A stretch of 64,000 bases of DNA, taken from assembly GCA_023390175.1 (NCBI GenBank), contig JAEWDK010000020.1:248001-312000 (forward strand), written 5' to 3'. Shown here piece by piece: positions 1-8,744 of this stretch (position 1 is the stretch's first letter; every line of letters starts with the position of its first letter). Under the pieces are notes generated by a model. That model ran no database searches. It saw nothing but the letters and a program-made list of their open reading frames with translations, and was not told the origin of the DNA. This DNA is from Bacillota bacterium. GTDB lineage: Bacteria > Bacillota > Clostridia > Oscillospirales > Acutalibacteraceae. Made by a program: the position numbers and the translations under genes.

Positions 1-77
1 TATACTGTATATAGCACACTATTGTCAATATTAAAATATAAAATAATTCATATTAATATCAAATTGTTTTCCAATAG

Positions 78-107
78 AAAAAGCGCCGCAGAAAAATTCT
101 GCGGCGC
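78..107 (-). terminator. Rho-independent terminator
   Basis: A perfect inverted repeat (arms 83-93 and 97-107, 3-nt loop, GC-rich) is followed on the minus strand by a run of five T (82-78). It lies just past the stop of the minus-strand gene at 129-896 and probably ends that transcript. Confidence 0.85.
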
Positions 108-128
108 AAATAAAATTCTTTAAGTATG

Positions 129-896
129 TTATTTATCATCGATTGGAGGGCAAATTTCTGCTGACGCAGATTCCGCAGGGCTCTGTTTTACACAACGGTT
201 TACAAAAAGGAATACAGTCAAGTCCAAAAGCGTGATGATTATCGCTGAAACAACGGTAAATGCGGAATTAAACACATTCATGCTTATAGGAATCGTTCCA
301 ATCGTAGCCAAGGTTAAATCATTGGACACTTTAAGCGCATTTGTAAGTTGAAGCCACCCATAGGTCTCCAAGGTGCTGATTGCCACACAAATGAAGAATG
401 TAATAAAAAATGCTGTTTTATGAAATGAAAAGCGCAAATTCAGCGGCTTGATCAATAGCCTCAGCGTAAAATAAATGACCGCAAATCCAACGATGAAAGA
501 AGGCAGCTGTCTGGCCACATAGTACCACTCGCCCATCTCTGCCCCCTGCTTTGCCGCTTCCAGTGCGGGGCGGTTCATCAACGGCATGATAACATCATCC
601 AGCAAAAGTTTTATTGCCAATTCGGCAACAAAGGCAATACCCATTGCTTTTAATGCCGGCTTTTTGAAAAGTTCCGCCGCATTTCTTTTAGTAAAAACAA
701 AAAGAAACAGCAGTGCAATCAAAAAAATATAAGCCGCAGAGCCTAACAGATTGAGCGAAAAATACCCCATCTTCTGCCAAAAATCCAACCGGAAATTCGA
801 TAAATACCGCCATGGATCCCGATAAAGGCTCAGTGGTGTCAGTTTCATAATGAACAGCCCCAGCGGCAGGGCAACAAATTTTTTCACTTTTTCCAT
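129..896 (-). CDS. Multi-pass membrane protein of unknown function
   Basis: A 255-residue protein I do not recognise. Hydrophobic segments suggest about five to six membrane helices, near residues 45-70, 80-100, 128-150, 160-185 and 205-235, with a charged, polar C-terminal tail. The ATG is preceded by GGGGGA six bases upstream. It is separated from the downstream terminator by about 20 bases and from the CDF transporter gene on its other side by about 80 bases, so it could be the last gene of that transcript or a single gene. No catalytic motif is visible. It may be an integral membrane protein of a YIP1-like or uncharacterised family, but I cannot place it. Confidence 0.7.
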   Translation of the reverse strand: MEKVKKFVALPLGLFIMKLTPLSLYRDPWRYLSNFRLDFWQKMGYFSLNLLGSAAYIFLIALLFLFVFTKRNAAELFKKPALKAMGIAFVAELAIKLLLDDVIMPLMNRPALEAAKQGAEMGEWYYVARQLPSFIVGFAVIYFTLRLLIKPLNLRFSFHKTAFFITFFICVAISTLETYGWLQLTNALKVSNDLTLATIGTIPISMNVFNSAFTVVSAIIITLLDLTVFLFVNRCVKQSPAESASAEICPPIDDK

Positions 897-978
897 TATG
901 ATTCCCCCTGAATATTACTATATGCAATAATAATATCACTCATAACAAGGGAATACAAGGCCGCGCAGATTGTATATC

Positions 979-2154
979 TTATTCCTCAGGAACATAATCA
1001 TGATCGACCGTAATGACAGAGTGGTAGGTCGGGTCAACCTCATAAATCTTTGCTGAAATCAAGTCCACCAGTTCCTGATCGCTGATATCAAACTCAAAGG
1101 AAACGCACACATCAAAAATCAGATTGGAATGCGTCGTGCCCCAAACCACACGGAAATCATGCATGCTGATTTTCGGGGAAATACTTTTGATCACCTCATA
1201 CACCCGCGTTTTCAGCTCGTTTGTGCGCGCGTCGCCGGTAACGATAGGGTCAAGGTGAATGACAAGATGGATACCGAGCTCATTTAAAAAATCCCGTTCA
1301 ATATTATCAATAATATCATGGCTGACCATGATGTCCTGTGCGGCCGAAACCTCACAGTGCACAGAAGCAAAACGGCGTTCAGGGCCATAGTTGTGAACGT
1401 TCAGGTCATGAATGCCCAGAATTCCGTCATAGCTCATGATCTTCTGATAAATTTCATCCACCAGTTCCTTTGAGGGAGCCATGCCAAGAAGCGGGTTGCT
1501 GGTGGCGATAATCAATTTCACTCCGGAAATCATAATGAACACGGCGACAGCCATGCCCATGTAACCATCCAGATTAAAACCGGTGAATTTCGTGATAATC
1601 GTGCCGACTAAAATCGCGCTGGTCGCGAAAACATCGTTCAAGCTGTCCGCGGCAGTTGCCTCAATTGCAGTGGAACCGATTGTTCTTCCCACCTTTTTGT
1701 AAAACAGGCACTGCCAAACCTTAACCAAAATCGCAACAACCAGCACCACAATTGCGATGGCGCTGAAATCCGCATTTTGCGGATTCCGGATTTTATCGAA
1801 GGAACTGCGCACCAGCTGAAGTCCGAGCGTTAAAATAGAAAAGGAAACAATCAGCCCGGACAGATACTCAATGCGTGCGTGCCCGTAGGGATGCTCCGCA
1901 TCGGCGGGCTTACCCGCAAGGCGAAAGCCCACAAGGGTGACGATGGAGGATGCAGAGTCGGACAAGTTGTTCACTGCATCGGCCGTGATGGCAAGGCTGT
2001 TGAACACAATACCTGTAATCATCTTGATCAGTGTCAAGAGCAGGTTTGTCACGATACCCACAATACCGGAAAAGGTGCCGTAACGTTCACGTACTTTGGA
2101 ATTTTCTGTATTTTCATAATCTTTTATAAAGAGTTTAATTAAAAGTTTTGTCAT
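979..2154 (-). CDS. Cation diffusion facilitator transporter, probable Mn2+ exporter
   Basis: A 391-residue CDF-family antiporter that would export a divalent metal from the cytoplasm in exchange for protons. The family signature around HPYGHARIEYLSG follows TM2. The metal-site quartet appears as N-x-x-x-D in TM2 (within DAVNNLSD) and D-x-x-x-D in TM5 (within AADSLND). The Zn-type transporters of the family usually have His in TM5, so this pattern points to the manganese subgroup (MntE/MneP-like); that inference is mine. A long cytoplasmic C-terminal domain contains the usual ferredoxin-like dimerisation fold. The start lies 2 bases after the stop of the fumarase beta gene, and its GGGG ribosome site is inside that gene's last codons, so the two are translationally coupled. 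Confidence 0.9.
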   Translation of the reverse strand: MTKLLIKLFIKDYENTENSKVRERYGTFSGIVGIVTNLLLTLIKMITGIVFNSLAITADAVNNLSDSASSIVTLVGFRLAGKPADAEHPYGHARIEYLSGLIVSFSILTLGLQLVRSSFDKIRNPQNADFSAIAIVVLVVAILVKVWQCLFYKKVGRTIGSTAIEATAADSLNDVFATSAILVGTIITKFTGFNLDGYMGMAVAVFIMISGVKLIIATSNPLLGMAPSKELVDEIYQKIMSYDGILGIHDLNVHNYGPERRFASVHCEVSAAQDIMVSHDIIDNIERDFLNELGIHLVIHLDPIVTGDARTNELKTRVYEVIKSISPKISMHDFRVVWGTTHSNLIFDVCVSFEFDISDQELVDLISAKIYEVDPTYHSVITVDHDYVPEE

Positions 2155-2156
2155 AA

Positions 2157-2687
2157 TTACCCCTCAAAGAGGCTGCCCCCGCGGCAGTCAATCGCTACAA
2201 ACAGCGGAAAATTTTCAACCTCAAGTCGCTTAATTGATTCACAGCCGAGGTCTTCGAAAGCAATCACCTCAAGTGAACGGACACATTTTGCGGCCAGCGC
2301 CCCCGCTCCGCCGATTGCACACAGGTAAACCGCGCTATTGCGGCGGATCGCTTCAATTACCTCCGGGGAACGGCCACCCTTGCCGACCATACACTTTAAC
2401 CCCAAGTCCAGCAGCCGCGGTGCAAATACATCCATCCGCGAAGACGTTGTGGGCCCGCAGGAACCGATTGGCAGATTTTTGGGGGTCGGAGTAGGCCCCG
2501 CGTAATAAATGGATGCGCCGTCCAATTCGAACGGCAGCGCTTCACCGCGGTCAAGCATTGCAAACAGGCGCTTGTGGGCTGCGTCGCGCGCGGTGTACAG
2601 TGTACCGCTCAGAAGAATTTGGTCGCCCGCCTGAAGCGTTTTTGCCGCTTCGGCGATTTGCTTTGTATCGACACACAGTCTGTTCAT
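2157..2687 (-). CDS. Fumarate hydratase class I, beta subunit (C-terminal domain)
   Basis: A 176-residue protein matching the beta half of two-subunit class I fumarases or L-tartrate dehydratases, which add water to fumarate using a 4Fe-4S cluster held by the alpha half. The motif GPTTSSRMD (near residue 77) and the GKGG turn (near 102) are typical of the family. ATG is preceded by GGAGG five bases upstream. The alpha subunit gene, normally directly upstream, is not in this window: the upstream gene is corA. It is therefore an orphan here, coupled to a metal exporter. The partner may be encoded elsewhere. Confidence 0.88.
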   Translation of the reverse strand: MNRLCVDTKQIAEAAKTLQAGDQILLSGTLYTARDAAHKRLFAMLDRGEALPFELDGASIYYAGPTPTPKNLPIGSCGPTTSSRMDVFAPRLLDLGLKCMVGKGGRSPEVIEAIRRNSAVYLCAIGGAGALAAKCVRSLEVIAFEDLGCESIKRLEVENFPLFVAIDCRGGSLFEG

Positions 2688-2789
2688 GCTAACCTCCGGA
2701 ATATTAGAATAGGGAACTGCACTGCAGCTCCCTATCGATTTCTATATCATTATGCTATTTACATATTATACCACATAAGCGATTTTAAA

Positions 2790-3713
2790 TCAAAACATAT
2801 TTTTTTTACGAAGTATAAAGTACGCCAGCCCCATCATGATTGCGGACAGGCCAACCGGGAACCAAAAAACAGGAATCGGCGCTCCGGTTACATTCATTCC
2901 GTACATACTTGAAATAACGGTCGGGATGGAAATCAGCAGCGTAATGGAAGCCAGTACCTTCATGACAATATTTAAATTGTTCGAAATAACCGATGCAAAA
3001 GCATCCATTGTACCGGAAAGAATATTCAGGTAAATGTTCGACATTTCAATGGCCTGCTTTACTTCAATCAGAACATCTTCCAAAAGATCCTGATCTTCCT
3101 CGTAAAGCTTAATTACGCGGCCGCGCATAATCTTTTCGATGGTAATTTCATTTCCCTTTAAGGAAGAGGAAAAATACACCAATGATTTTTCAATATCCAA
3201 AAGCTGAATCAGCTCGGAATTCTTCATGGACTTACGAAGTTCTTTCTCAACAAAATTACTGATTTTATCGATTTGTTTTAGGTACTGCAAATATCTTGAC
3301 GCAATACGGAGCATCAGATGCAAAATAAAGCGTGTTTTCAGATTGGTCTGAACGCCTTTTACAACGCCTTCCGAAAATTCGTTAATGACCGCGTTTTCTT
3401 TTGTGGAAACGGTAATCACGTTTTTTTCTGTTAAAATAATGCCGAGCGGCGTTGTGGTGTAGCTGATATTCTTTCCCGATTTCTCCACCATCGGAATATC
3501 GATAATCACCAGCGTGTTGTTATCTTCGCTGTCAATGTGGGAGGATTCCTCCTCATCCATTGCTGCACGGAAAAAGTCCGGCTCAATCCCAAAATCAGCA
3601 ATCAAGCTGTTGATTTCCTCATCATCCGGGGCAACACAGTTAATCCAGCACCCGGGTTCACAGGCAGGGATTGGTGAGATGCGACCGTCTATGGTCTTGT
3701 AATAGGACAGCAT
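2790..3713 (-). CDS. corA: CorA-family magnesium transporter
   Basis: A 307-residue CorA-type channel for Mg2+ (possibly Co2+ or Ni2+). It has a long acidic and helical cytoplasmic domain and two C-terminal membrane helices. The selectivity signature YGMN closes the first helix and the C terminus is basic (RKKNMF), as expected for CorA. Two ATGs are possible. The one at 3722 directly abuts GAGGAG, whereas the one at 3713 sits nine bases downstream of it and is preferred. A good sigma-A promoter (TTGCAA, 16-bp spacer, TATAAT) lies at 3825-3852. The ~100-nt leader carries a short ORF that overlaps the corA start (see separate entry), which suggests translational control. Confidence 0.92.
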   Translation of the reverse strand: MLSYYKTIDGRISPIPACEPGCWINCVAPDDEEINSLIADFGIEPDFFRAAMDEEESSHIDSEDNNTLVIIDIPMVEKSGKNISYTTTPLGIILTEKNVITVSTKENAVINEFSEGVVKGVQTNLKTRFILHLMLRIASRYLQYLKQIDKISNFVEKELRKSMKNSELIQLLDIEKSLVYFSSSLKGNEITIEKIMRGRVIKLYEEDQDLLEDVLIEVKQAIEMSNIYLNILSGTMDAFASVISNNLNIVMKVLASITLLISIPTVISSMYGMNVTGAPIPVFWFPVGLSAIMMGLAYFILRKKNMF

Positions 3714-3771
3714 TGCGCTCATCTCCTCTATGAAATTTATTTAAGTATCGACTCAAAGGGTCAGGGTTCAC
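3658..3771 (-). CDS. Putative corA leader peptide (upstream ORF)
   Basis: A 37-codon ORF begins with GTG at 3771, seven bases after a perfect GGAGG (3783-3779). It reads M-N-P-D-P-L-S-R-Y-L-N-K-F and ends inside corA (TGA at 3660-3658), overlapping the corA start in another frame. Its ribosome site is better placed than that of corA. The N-terminal M-x-P-D-P is the arrangement found in the enterobacterial MgtL leader peptide (MEPDP), whose acidic/proline start destabilises ribosomes when Mg2+ is low and so controls the Mg2+ transporter gene mgtA. The likeness is seen in the sequence; a similar role here is inference. It could also be a chance ORF. Confidence 0.5.
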   Translation of the reverse strand: MNPDPLSRYLNKFHRGDERNAVLLQDHRRSHLTNPCL

Positions 3772-3824
3772 AATGCCACCTCCAATATGACGAATTTATG
3801 TTAAATTAAGTTCTTCCGAATGCT

Positions 3825-3852
3825 ATTATACCACAGCAGCGAGAGATTGCAA
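3825..3852 (-). promoter_or_regulatory. Sigma-A promoter of corA
   Basis: On the minus strand: TTGCAA (3852-3847), 16-bp spacer, TATAAT (3830-3825). Transcription would start near 3818, giving a leader of about 100 nt before corA that contains the leader ORF. Confidence 0.75.
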
Positions 3853-3980
3853 GAGCAAGAGGGGTAATTAAAGCAATATTTCTTGAATTTCGTCTTAAAA
3901 TAACCTACAGGGGCTATTTTGAGCGAAAAAGAGCATTTATGATGTTTTACACGGCAAAATTCATTTATGGGTGGGAAAAC

Positions 3981-4007
3981 AAAAAGGCGGATGCTTACGC
4001 ACCCGCC
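3981..4007 (-). terminator. Rho-independent terminator after ftsZ
   Basis: A stem of 9 bp (3986-3994 with 3999-4007, one G-U pair on the minus strand) with a 4-nt loop is followed by five T. It lies 18 bases past the ftsZ stop and probably ends the whole division cluster transcript. Confidence 0.85.
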
Positions 4008-4024
4008 CGACAAACCAAAAGATA

Positions 4025-5116
4025 TTATTTGCGGCTGAAAATCGACATAATGTCGGTAAAGTCCTCGTCATCAATGGAATTTGTTTTAGCAGGCTGCTCC
4101 TTTGGCATTTCCTTCTTTTCTGCCTTAGGCTGCTTGTCCGGCGTATAGCCGGCCTGATCGGAAGAAGCAAAGCCCGTTGCAATAACGGTTACGCTCATTT
4201 CATCGTCCATGTTCTCGTCGAACGCGGCACCCCAAATAATATTTGCGTCCTCATGTGCCTGCGCGGCGATCATGGAGGAAGCCGTTTCAATTTCATCAAG
4301 ACCGATGTCCGGTGAGGAAGTGATATTAATGATAACGCCCCTTGCGCCGTTGATTGCGGTTTCAAGCAGCGGGCTGGAAATCGCCATGTTCGCCGCGTTT
4401 TCCGCCTTGTCCTTGCCGGAAGCTCTGCCCACGCCCATGTGAGCGTATCCTGCGTCCTTCATCACGGCGGTGACGTCCGCGAAGTCAAGGTTGACAAGAC
4501 CGGGGAGTTTAATTAAATCGGAAATACTTTGAACGCCCTGACGGAGCACGTCATCGGCAATCGAGAACGCATTAATTAAGGTGATGCGCTGTTCGCTGAC
4601 CAGCTTTAACCGTTCATTGGGGATAACAACAAGGGAGTCAACATGCTCGCGCAGCGCGGAAATTCCGTTTTCGGCCTGCTCCATGCGGCGGCGGCCTTCA
4701 AAATCGAAGGGCTTTGTCACAATGCCAATTGTAAGCACACCCATATCGCGCGCAATTTCAGCTACGATCGGCGCCGCACCGGTGCCGGTGCCGCCGCCCA
4801 TGCCCGCTGTGATAAAGACCATGTCGCTGCCCCGAATTGCGGCGGCAATCGCCTCACGGCTTTCATCGGCGGCCTTTTGCCCCATTTCCGGCTTTGAGCC
4901 CGCGCCCTTGCCATGAGTCACCTTTTCGCCGATTTGAATTTTCTGTGTGGCTTTTGACCGGTAAAGTGCCTGCTTGTCCGTGTTTACACTGATAAATTCA
5001 ACACCCTGCACCCCCATTGTGACCATGCGGTCGATTGCGTTTCCGCCGCCGCCGCCAACACCGATTACCTTAATCTGCACAATGTTGTCAAAGTCGTTAT
5101 CAATTTCAAAAGGCAT
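4025..5116 (-). CDS. ftsZ: Cell division GTPase FtsZ
   Basis: A 363-residue tubulin-like GTPase that polymerises into the Z-ring at the division site. The GTP-binding G-box GMGGGTGTGAAP is near residue 105, the glycine-rich T1 loop (GVGGGGGNAIDRM) near residue 18, and the catalytic T7 loop NLDFADVTAVMKDAG near residue 205. A variable acidic/Lys-rich linker leads to a C-terminal peptide ending DFTDIMSIFSRK, suited to binding FtsA/SepF-type anchors. Start chosen at 5116 (MPFEID, nine bases from GGGGG) instead of the ATG at 5125 that abuts the ribosome site. Last gene of the division cluster, with its own likely promoter in the 150-base gap after ftsQ. Confidence 0.98.
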   Translation of the reverse strand: MPFEIDNDFDNIVQIKVIGVGGGGGNAIDRMVTMGVQGVEFISVNTDKQALYRSKATQKIQIGEKVTHGKGAGSKPEMGQKAADESREAIAAAIRGSDMVFITAGMGGGTGTGAAPIVAEIARDMGVLTIGIVTKPFDFEGRRRMEQAENGISALREHVDSLVVIPNERLKLVSEQRITLINAFSIADDVLRQGVQSISDLIKLPGLVNLDFADVTAVMKDAGYAHMGVGRASGKDKAENAANMAISSPLLETAINGARGVIINITSSPDIGLDEIETASSMIAAQAHEDANIIWGAAFDENMDDEMSVTVIATGFASSDQAGYTPDKQPKAEKKEMPKEQPAKTNSIDDEDFTDIMSIFSRK

Positions 5117-5180
5117 GTGCTGCATCCCCCTTAGTATATATCCATAATTTTATAAATCCTGATTTTAAATCAATAGTATT

Positions 5181-5209
5181 AATCTAACATGTTTTTGTGA
5201 TTATTTCAA
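5181..5209 (-). promoter_or_regulatory. Possible internal promoter for ftsZ
   Basis: On the minus strand: TTGAAA (5209-5204), 17-bp spacer, TAGATT (5186-5181), within the AT-rich gap between ftsQ and ftsZ. The -10 matches the consensus at only four of six bases. Confidence 0.45.
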
Positions 5210-5268
5210 CAAATATTTTATTAATCTAGTATAGTATAAAGAACAGAAATTAATATTCATATTAAGAA

Positions 5269-6213
5269 TTATCTGCTGCTATTTTGTGCAGTATTACTGG
5301 AAGCCGTACTGTTTGTGCCATAGTCCGGATCAAAATACGCATGTTCGTTGTCGGCAGCGACGGAAAGATCCAAAACACCTTTTTCATCGCTTTTAAAATT
5401 GCCCCCGTCAAGAATGCTTTTTGCAAAACGAAGCTTGTAATTCAAATCGGAAGCAAGGCCCAGATTCATGGTGATGCGCTTGTCATAAACAATCTGCATT
5501 TTATAGGGCACGCTCAGATCAATTCCCGTTACCTTTTCCAGCTTGGTGCCGGCAATGGCCGCTGATATGTCCTGAAACGCCGTCTGCTGCGTTTTATCAT
5601 CATATACGATACATTTGCCGACTTCAACCTTTGAAAGCTTCAGGCCCTGAATTGAAGGGCAATTTTCCGGCATTTTATCCGCAAGCTCCAAAATTTTTCC
5701 GGAAGTTCCGATCACCGCGTATTTTCCGTTGTATTTCAGCGCACCGGAAACCGGTTCTTCACTGACGGTAATCACAATTTTAGCCGGCAGGCGGCGGCTT
5801 ACTTTCGCCGTACAGATATACGGCAGCTTCTGCTGAACCTTCGCACCTGCCTCCGCCGTTTTTGCAAGGAACAGATTTTCGCCTTTTTGAATGCCGCCGG
5901 CCCTGATGACTTCCTCTGCGGAATAACGCGAAGTGCCGACAACCTGAATGGTATCAATTTTAAAAAGCACAGTTAACGAAAGCGCAACCGCAGCGGCAAT
6001 CACCGTAATAAACGTAAAGCAATAAAACAGCAGCAGTGCGCGGCGCCTTCGCCGCCTGCGCACCTGAGCACGGCGCTGAGGGGTCGCAAACTTTTCGCTG
6101 CGCCCGTCCCCTGCACCGCCCCCCCGGTCGGAAACCGGGCGATACTCGCCGCTGCTTTTATCATATACGCGGGGTACCGCATCACCGCCCCCGCTTTCTC
6201 TTTTCCTGTTCAT
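5269..6213 (-). CDS. ftsQ: Cell division protein FtsQ/DivIB
   Basis: A 314-residue bitopic membrane protein of the divisome that links FtsL/FtsB to septal wall synthesis. It has a long, basic, disordered cytoplasmic N terminus ending in an Arg-rich stretch, one membrane helix (about residues 62-85), then a POTRA domain beginning around VVGTSRYSAEEVI and a FtsQ/DivIB C-terminal domain. The tail is Ser/Thr/Asn-rich. The start at 6213 has GGAGG seven bases upstream; the frame can be extended to a TTG at 6234 that has no ribosome site. It sits between murA and ftsZ as in other Clostridia. Confidence 0.93.
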   Translation of the reverse strand: MNRKRESGGGDAVPRVYDKSSGEYRPVSDRGGGAGDGRSEKFATPQRRAQVRRRRRRRALLLFYCFTFITVIAAAVALSLTVLFKIDTIQVVGTSRYSAEEVIRAGGIQKGENLFLAKTAEAGAKVQQKLPYICTAKVSRRLPAKIVITVSEEPVSGALKYNGKYAVIGTSGKILELADKMPENCPSIQGLKLSKVEVGKCIVYDDKTQQTAFQDISAAIAGTKLEKVTGIDLSVPYKMQIVYDKRITMNLGLASDLNYKLRFAKSILDGGNFKSDEKGVLDLSVAADNEHAYFDPDYGTNSTASSNTAQNSSR

Positions 6214-6240
6214 TTGCGTTCCTCCGATTACCAATACGGA

Positions 6241-7494
6241 CTATATTCTTTTCACATTTGCACCAAGCATGGCAAGGCTTTTTTCAATATTTTCGTAGCC
6301 GCGGTCCAAATGCTTCAGGCCCGTAATCTGGGTGGTGCCCTGTGCCGCAAGGCCCGCAACCACAAGGGCTGCTCCGCCGCGCAAATCAGCGGCCTCCACC
6401 GGCGCACCGGAAAGCCGAGGTACGCCTTCCACCACTGCCACACGGCCCTCCACCTTAATGTTGGCACCAAGCCGCAAAAGCTCGCCCACATGTTTATAAC
6501 GGCTTTCAAAGATATTCTCAACAAAAATACTGGTGCCGTCCGCAAGCGTCGTCATTGCCATTACCGGAGCCTGTGCATCGGTCGGGAACCCCGGATACGG
6601 CATGGTTCTTACGCTTTTAATTCTGCTCAGCCGTTTGGGCGCAGTGATTTTGATTTTTTGCTCCAAGCAGTCAATTCTGCACCCGCATTCCTCAAAAATC
6701 GGAAGCACGGGAGCAAGGTGGTCGGGAACCACACTGCTGATGGTAAGCGTGCTGCCGGTAATTGCCGCAGCTGTAAGGTAAGTCGCGGCGGCAATCCGGT
6801 CGGGAATAACCTGATGTTCACAGCCGTAAAGGTGCTTTACACCCTCAATGGCTACGGTGCTTTCCCCCGCGCCCCGGATTTTGGCTCCGCAGGAATTGAG
6901 GAAATCCGCCAAATCGCAGATTTCGGGCTCACGCGCGGCGTTGGTAATAATCGTGGTGCCCTGGGCGCGGCTGGCGGCTATAATAATATTCTCCGTCGCA
7001 CCCACGCTGGGAAACGAAAGATTGATACAGGTTCCCCGAATCCCGTTTGGCACGCTGCATTCCAGACAGCCGTGATCTTCATTGATCAGAACGCCCATCT
7101 TACGAAGCGCGGCAAGATGCAGATCGATTGGCCGGGGCCCAAGTTCACACCCGCCGGGGAACGAAAGCCTAGCCGTACCCATGCTGCTGATGATCGCGCC
7201 CAAAAAAATAATGGATGAGCGCATTTCACGCATCAGGGTATCGGGTATATCGGAATTATCCGCACCCATCGGATCGATTGTAACGTCGCTTCCGGAGCGC
7301 TCGGCCCTGCACCCAAGATGGCGCAGAATTTTCAAAGACGTGTCCACGTCTGACAGATTCGGACAGTTATGTAGTACGCATTGTCCTTCACACAAAAGGG
7401 TAGCAGCCATCAATGGCAGGGTACTGTTTTTAGCACCGTGTATTACAATCTCACCCTCTAATTGATTCGGCCCCTGAATTAAAAGTTCTGACAT
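6241..7494 (-). CDS. murA: UDP-N-acetylglucosamine 1-carboxyvinyltransferase MurA
   Basis: A 417-residue cytoplasmic enzyme that transfers enolpyruvate from PEP to UDP-GlcNAc, the first committed step of peptidoglycan synthesis and the target of fosfomycin. The substrate-binding GAKNSTLPLMAA is at residues ~20-31. The loop PGGCELGPRPIDLHL carries the catalytic Cys to which fosfomycin binds, so the protein should be fosfomycin-sensitive. Start at 7494 (MSELLIQG, GGGGG seven bases upstream). The gene is followed 27 bases later by ftsQ. Confidence 0.97.
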   Translation of the reverse strand: MSELLIQGPNQLEGEIVIHGAKNSTLPLMAATLLCEGQCVLHNCPNLSDVDTSLKILRHLGCRAERSGSDVTIDPMGADNSDIPDTLMREMRSSIIFLGAIISSMGTARLSFPGGCELGPRPIDLHLAALRKMGVLINEDHGCLECSVPNGIRGTCINLSFPSVGATENIIIAASRAQGTTIITNAAREPEICDLADFLNSCGAKIRGAGESTVAIEGVKHLYGCEHQVIPDRIAAATYLTAAAITGSTLTISSVVPDHLAPVLPIFEECGCRIDCLEQKIKITAPKRLSRIKSVRTMPYPGFPTDAQAPVMAMTTLADGTSIFVENIFESRYKHVGELLRLGANIKVEGRVAVVEGVPRLSGAPVEAADLRGGAALVVAGLAAQGTTQITGLKHLDRGYENIEKSLAMLGANVKRI

Positions 7495-7556
7495 AGCAAC
7501 ACCCCCACATTTTCTAATCATATACTATGCGGTTTTTAGTGCTGCTGTGATTCCTT

Positions 7557-8681
7557 TTACCGTGCGTCTGCCAATACCTCTTTCAGAATCTTGTAAATTC
7601 TTTCGTTGGAGTCCAGAATTGCCATCTTTTTGGCGTTGCCGGCAAGCTCTGCGATGGTGCCGGGCTTTCGGAACAGTTCCTCCACTTTTTCACAGAGTGC
7701 TTCGCCGGAAAGATCTTTTTCTTCCAGCATTGCCGCGGCGTTGCGCGAAACCAGCGCCATTGCGTTGTGGTATTGATGATTTTCGGCAACATTCGGCGAC
7801 GGAATTAAAATGGAAGCCTTGCCCTGTGATTGCAGCTCGCTCAAAGTGATCGCGCCCGCCCTGCAGATGACCAAGTCAGCCGCCGCAAGGCATTCCGGCA
7901 TATCCTTAATATATTCCCTTAAATCGATATTGTGATGCTCGGCGATATTCAGGCCTTTTTCCTTCAGTAAGTCCGGCATCCAGCTGCCCCACTGACCGTA
8001 GCCGTGAATGTGCTGAAAACGGTCCGTCTTTGCACTTTCCACCAACAGGTCGGCCACAGCTTCGTTAATTTTACGCGCGCCGAGGCTTCCGCCGAACGAG
8101 AGGATGAGCGGCCTGTTGTCAAGGCCGAGCGCTTTGCGTGCTGCTTCGCGCTGTGCACGCAGCACCGCCGGACGAACAGGGTTGCCGGTCAGAACGCACT
8201 TGGCCGCCGAATCCAGGTATTTTTGTGCATCGGCAACCGCAAGCATTGTTTTACTGGCACGTTTTGAAAGCATTTTGTTTGTAACGCCCGGGAATGCGTT
8301 CTGTTCGTGAATTACCGACGGGATTCCCATTTTTATCGCTTCACGGATCACCGGCCCGGCAACGTATCCGCCCGTTCCCACGCAGATGTCGGGGCGAAAC
8401 TCTTTGATAATGCGGTGTGCCTCCCGGCTGGAGGTAAAGACATGCACCACTGTTTTCACGTTTTTCTTAATACCGGCCCAATTCAGCTTGCGCTGAAAGC
8501 CGGAAATGGTAATGCTTTTAAAACTGAAGCCAGCTGCCGGAACCAGGCGTTCCTCCATGCCGCCCTTGGCACCGATATAAAGAATCTGCGCATCCGGTTC
8601 CTTTTCACGCAGATACCCCGCGATGGCAAGCGCAGGGTTGATATGCCCCGCGGTACCTCCGCCAGCAAATAAAACTCTCAT
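7557..8681 (-). CDS. murG: Lipid II synthase MurG
   Basis: A 374-residue peripheral membrane glycosyltransferase (GT28) that adds GlcNAc from UDP-GlcNAc to lipid I to make lipid II. Seen: N-terminal glycine-rich loop AGGGTAGHINPALA, HEQNAFPG near residue 125, the second G-loop GGSLGARKINEAV near 195, and the UDP-GlcNAc-binding CRAGAITLSEL near 270. Full family length. GAGGG lies seven bases before the ATG. It stands directly downstream of ftsW in the division cluster. Confidence 0.97.
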   Translation of the reverse strand: MRVLFAGGGTAGHINPALAIAGYLREKEPDAQILYIGAKGGMEERLVPAAGFSFKSITISGFQRKLNWAGIKKNVKTVVHVFTSSREAHRIIKEFRPDICVGTGGYVAGPVIREAIKMGIPSVIHEQNAFPGVTNKMLSKRASKTMLAVADAQKYLDSAAKCVLTGNPVRPAVLRAQREAARKALGLDNRPLILSFGGSLGARKINEAVADLLVESAKTDRFQHIHGYGQWGSWMPDLLKEKGLNIAEHHNIDLREYIKDMPECLAAADLVICRAGAITLSELQSQGKASILIPSPNVAENHQYHNAMALVSRNAAAMLEEKDLSGEALCEKVEELFRKPGTIAELAGNAKKMAILDSNERIYKILKEVLADAR

Positions 8682-8744
8682 AAATAATCCCTCTTATCTT
8701 TATCGCTCGGCTGCCTAAAATATTTACCCATATTTAAATTATTT

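Noticed and set aside
2711..2733. Small hairpin between corA and the fumarase gene as a terminator
   Set aside because: Stem of eight pairs including a wobble and no T run on the minus strand.
3723..3818. An M-box (Mg2+) riboswitch in the corA leader
   Set aside because: The leader is only about 100 nt and shows none of the long paired helices of the M-box; the short leader ORF explains the space better.
6214..7218. Long plus-strand ORF opposite murA (334 codons)
   Set aside because: It is the antisense shadow of murA; no ribosome site and a low-complexity, His/Arg-rich translation.
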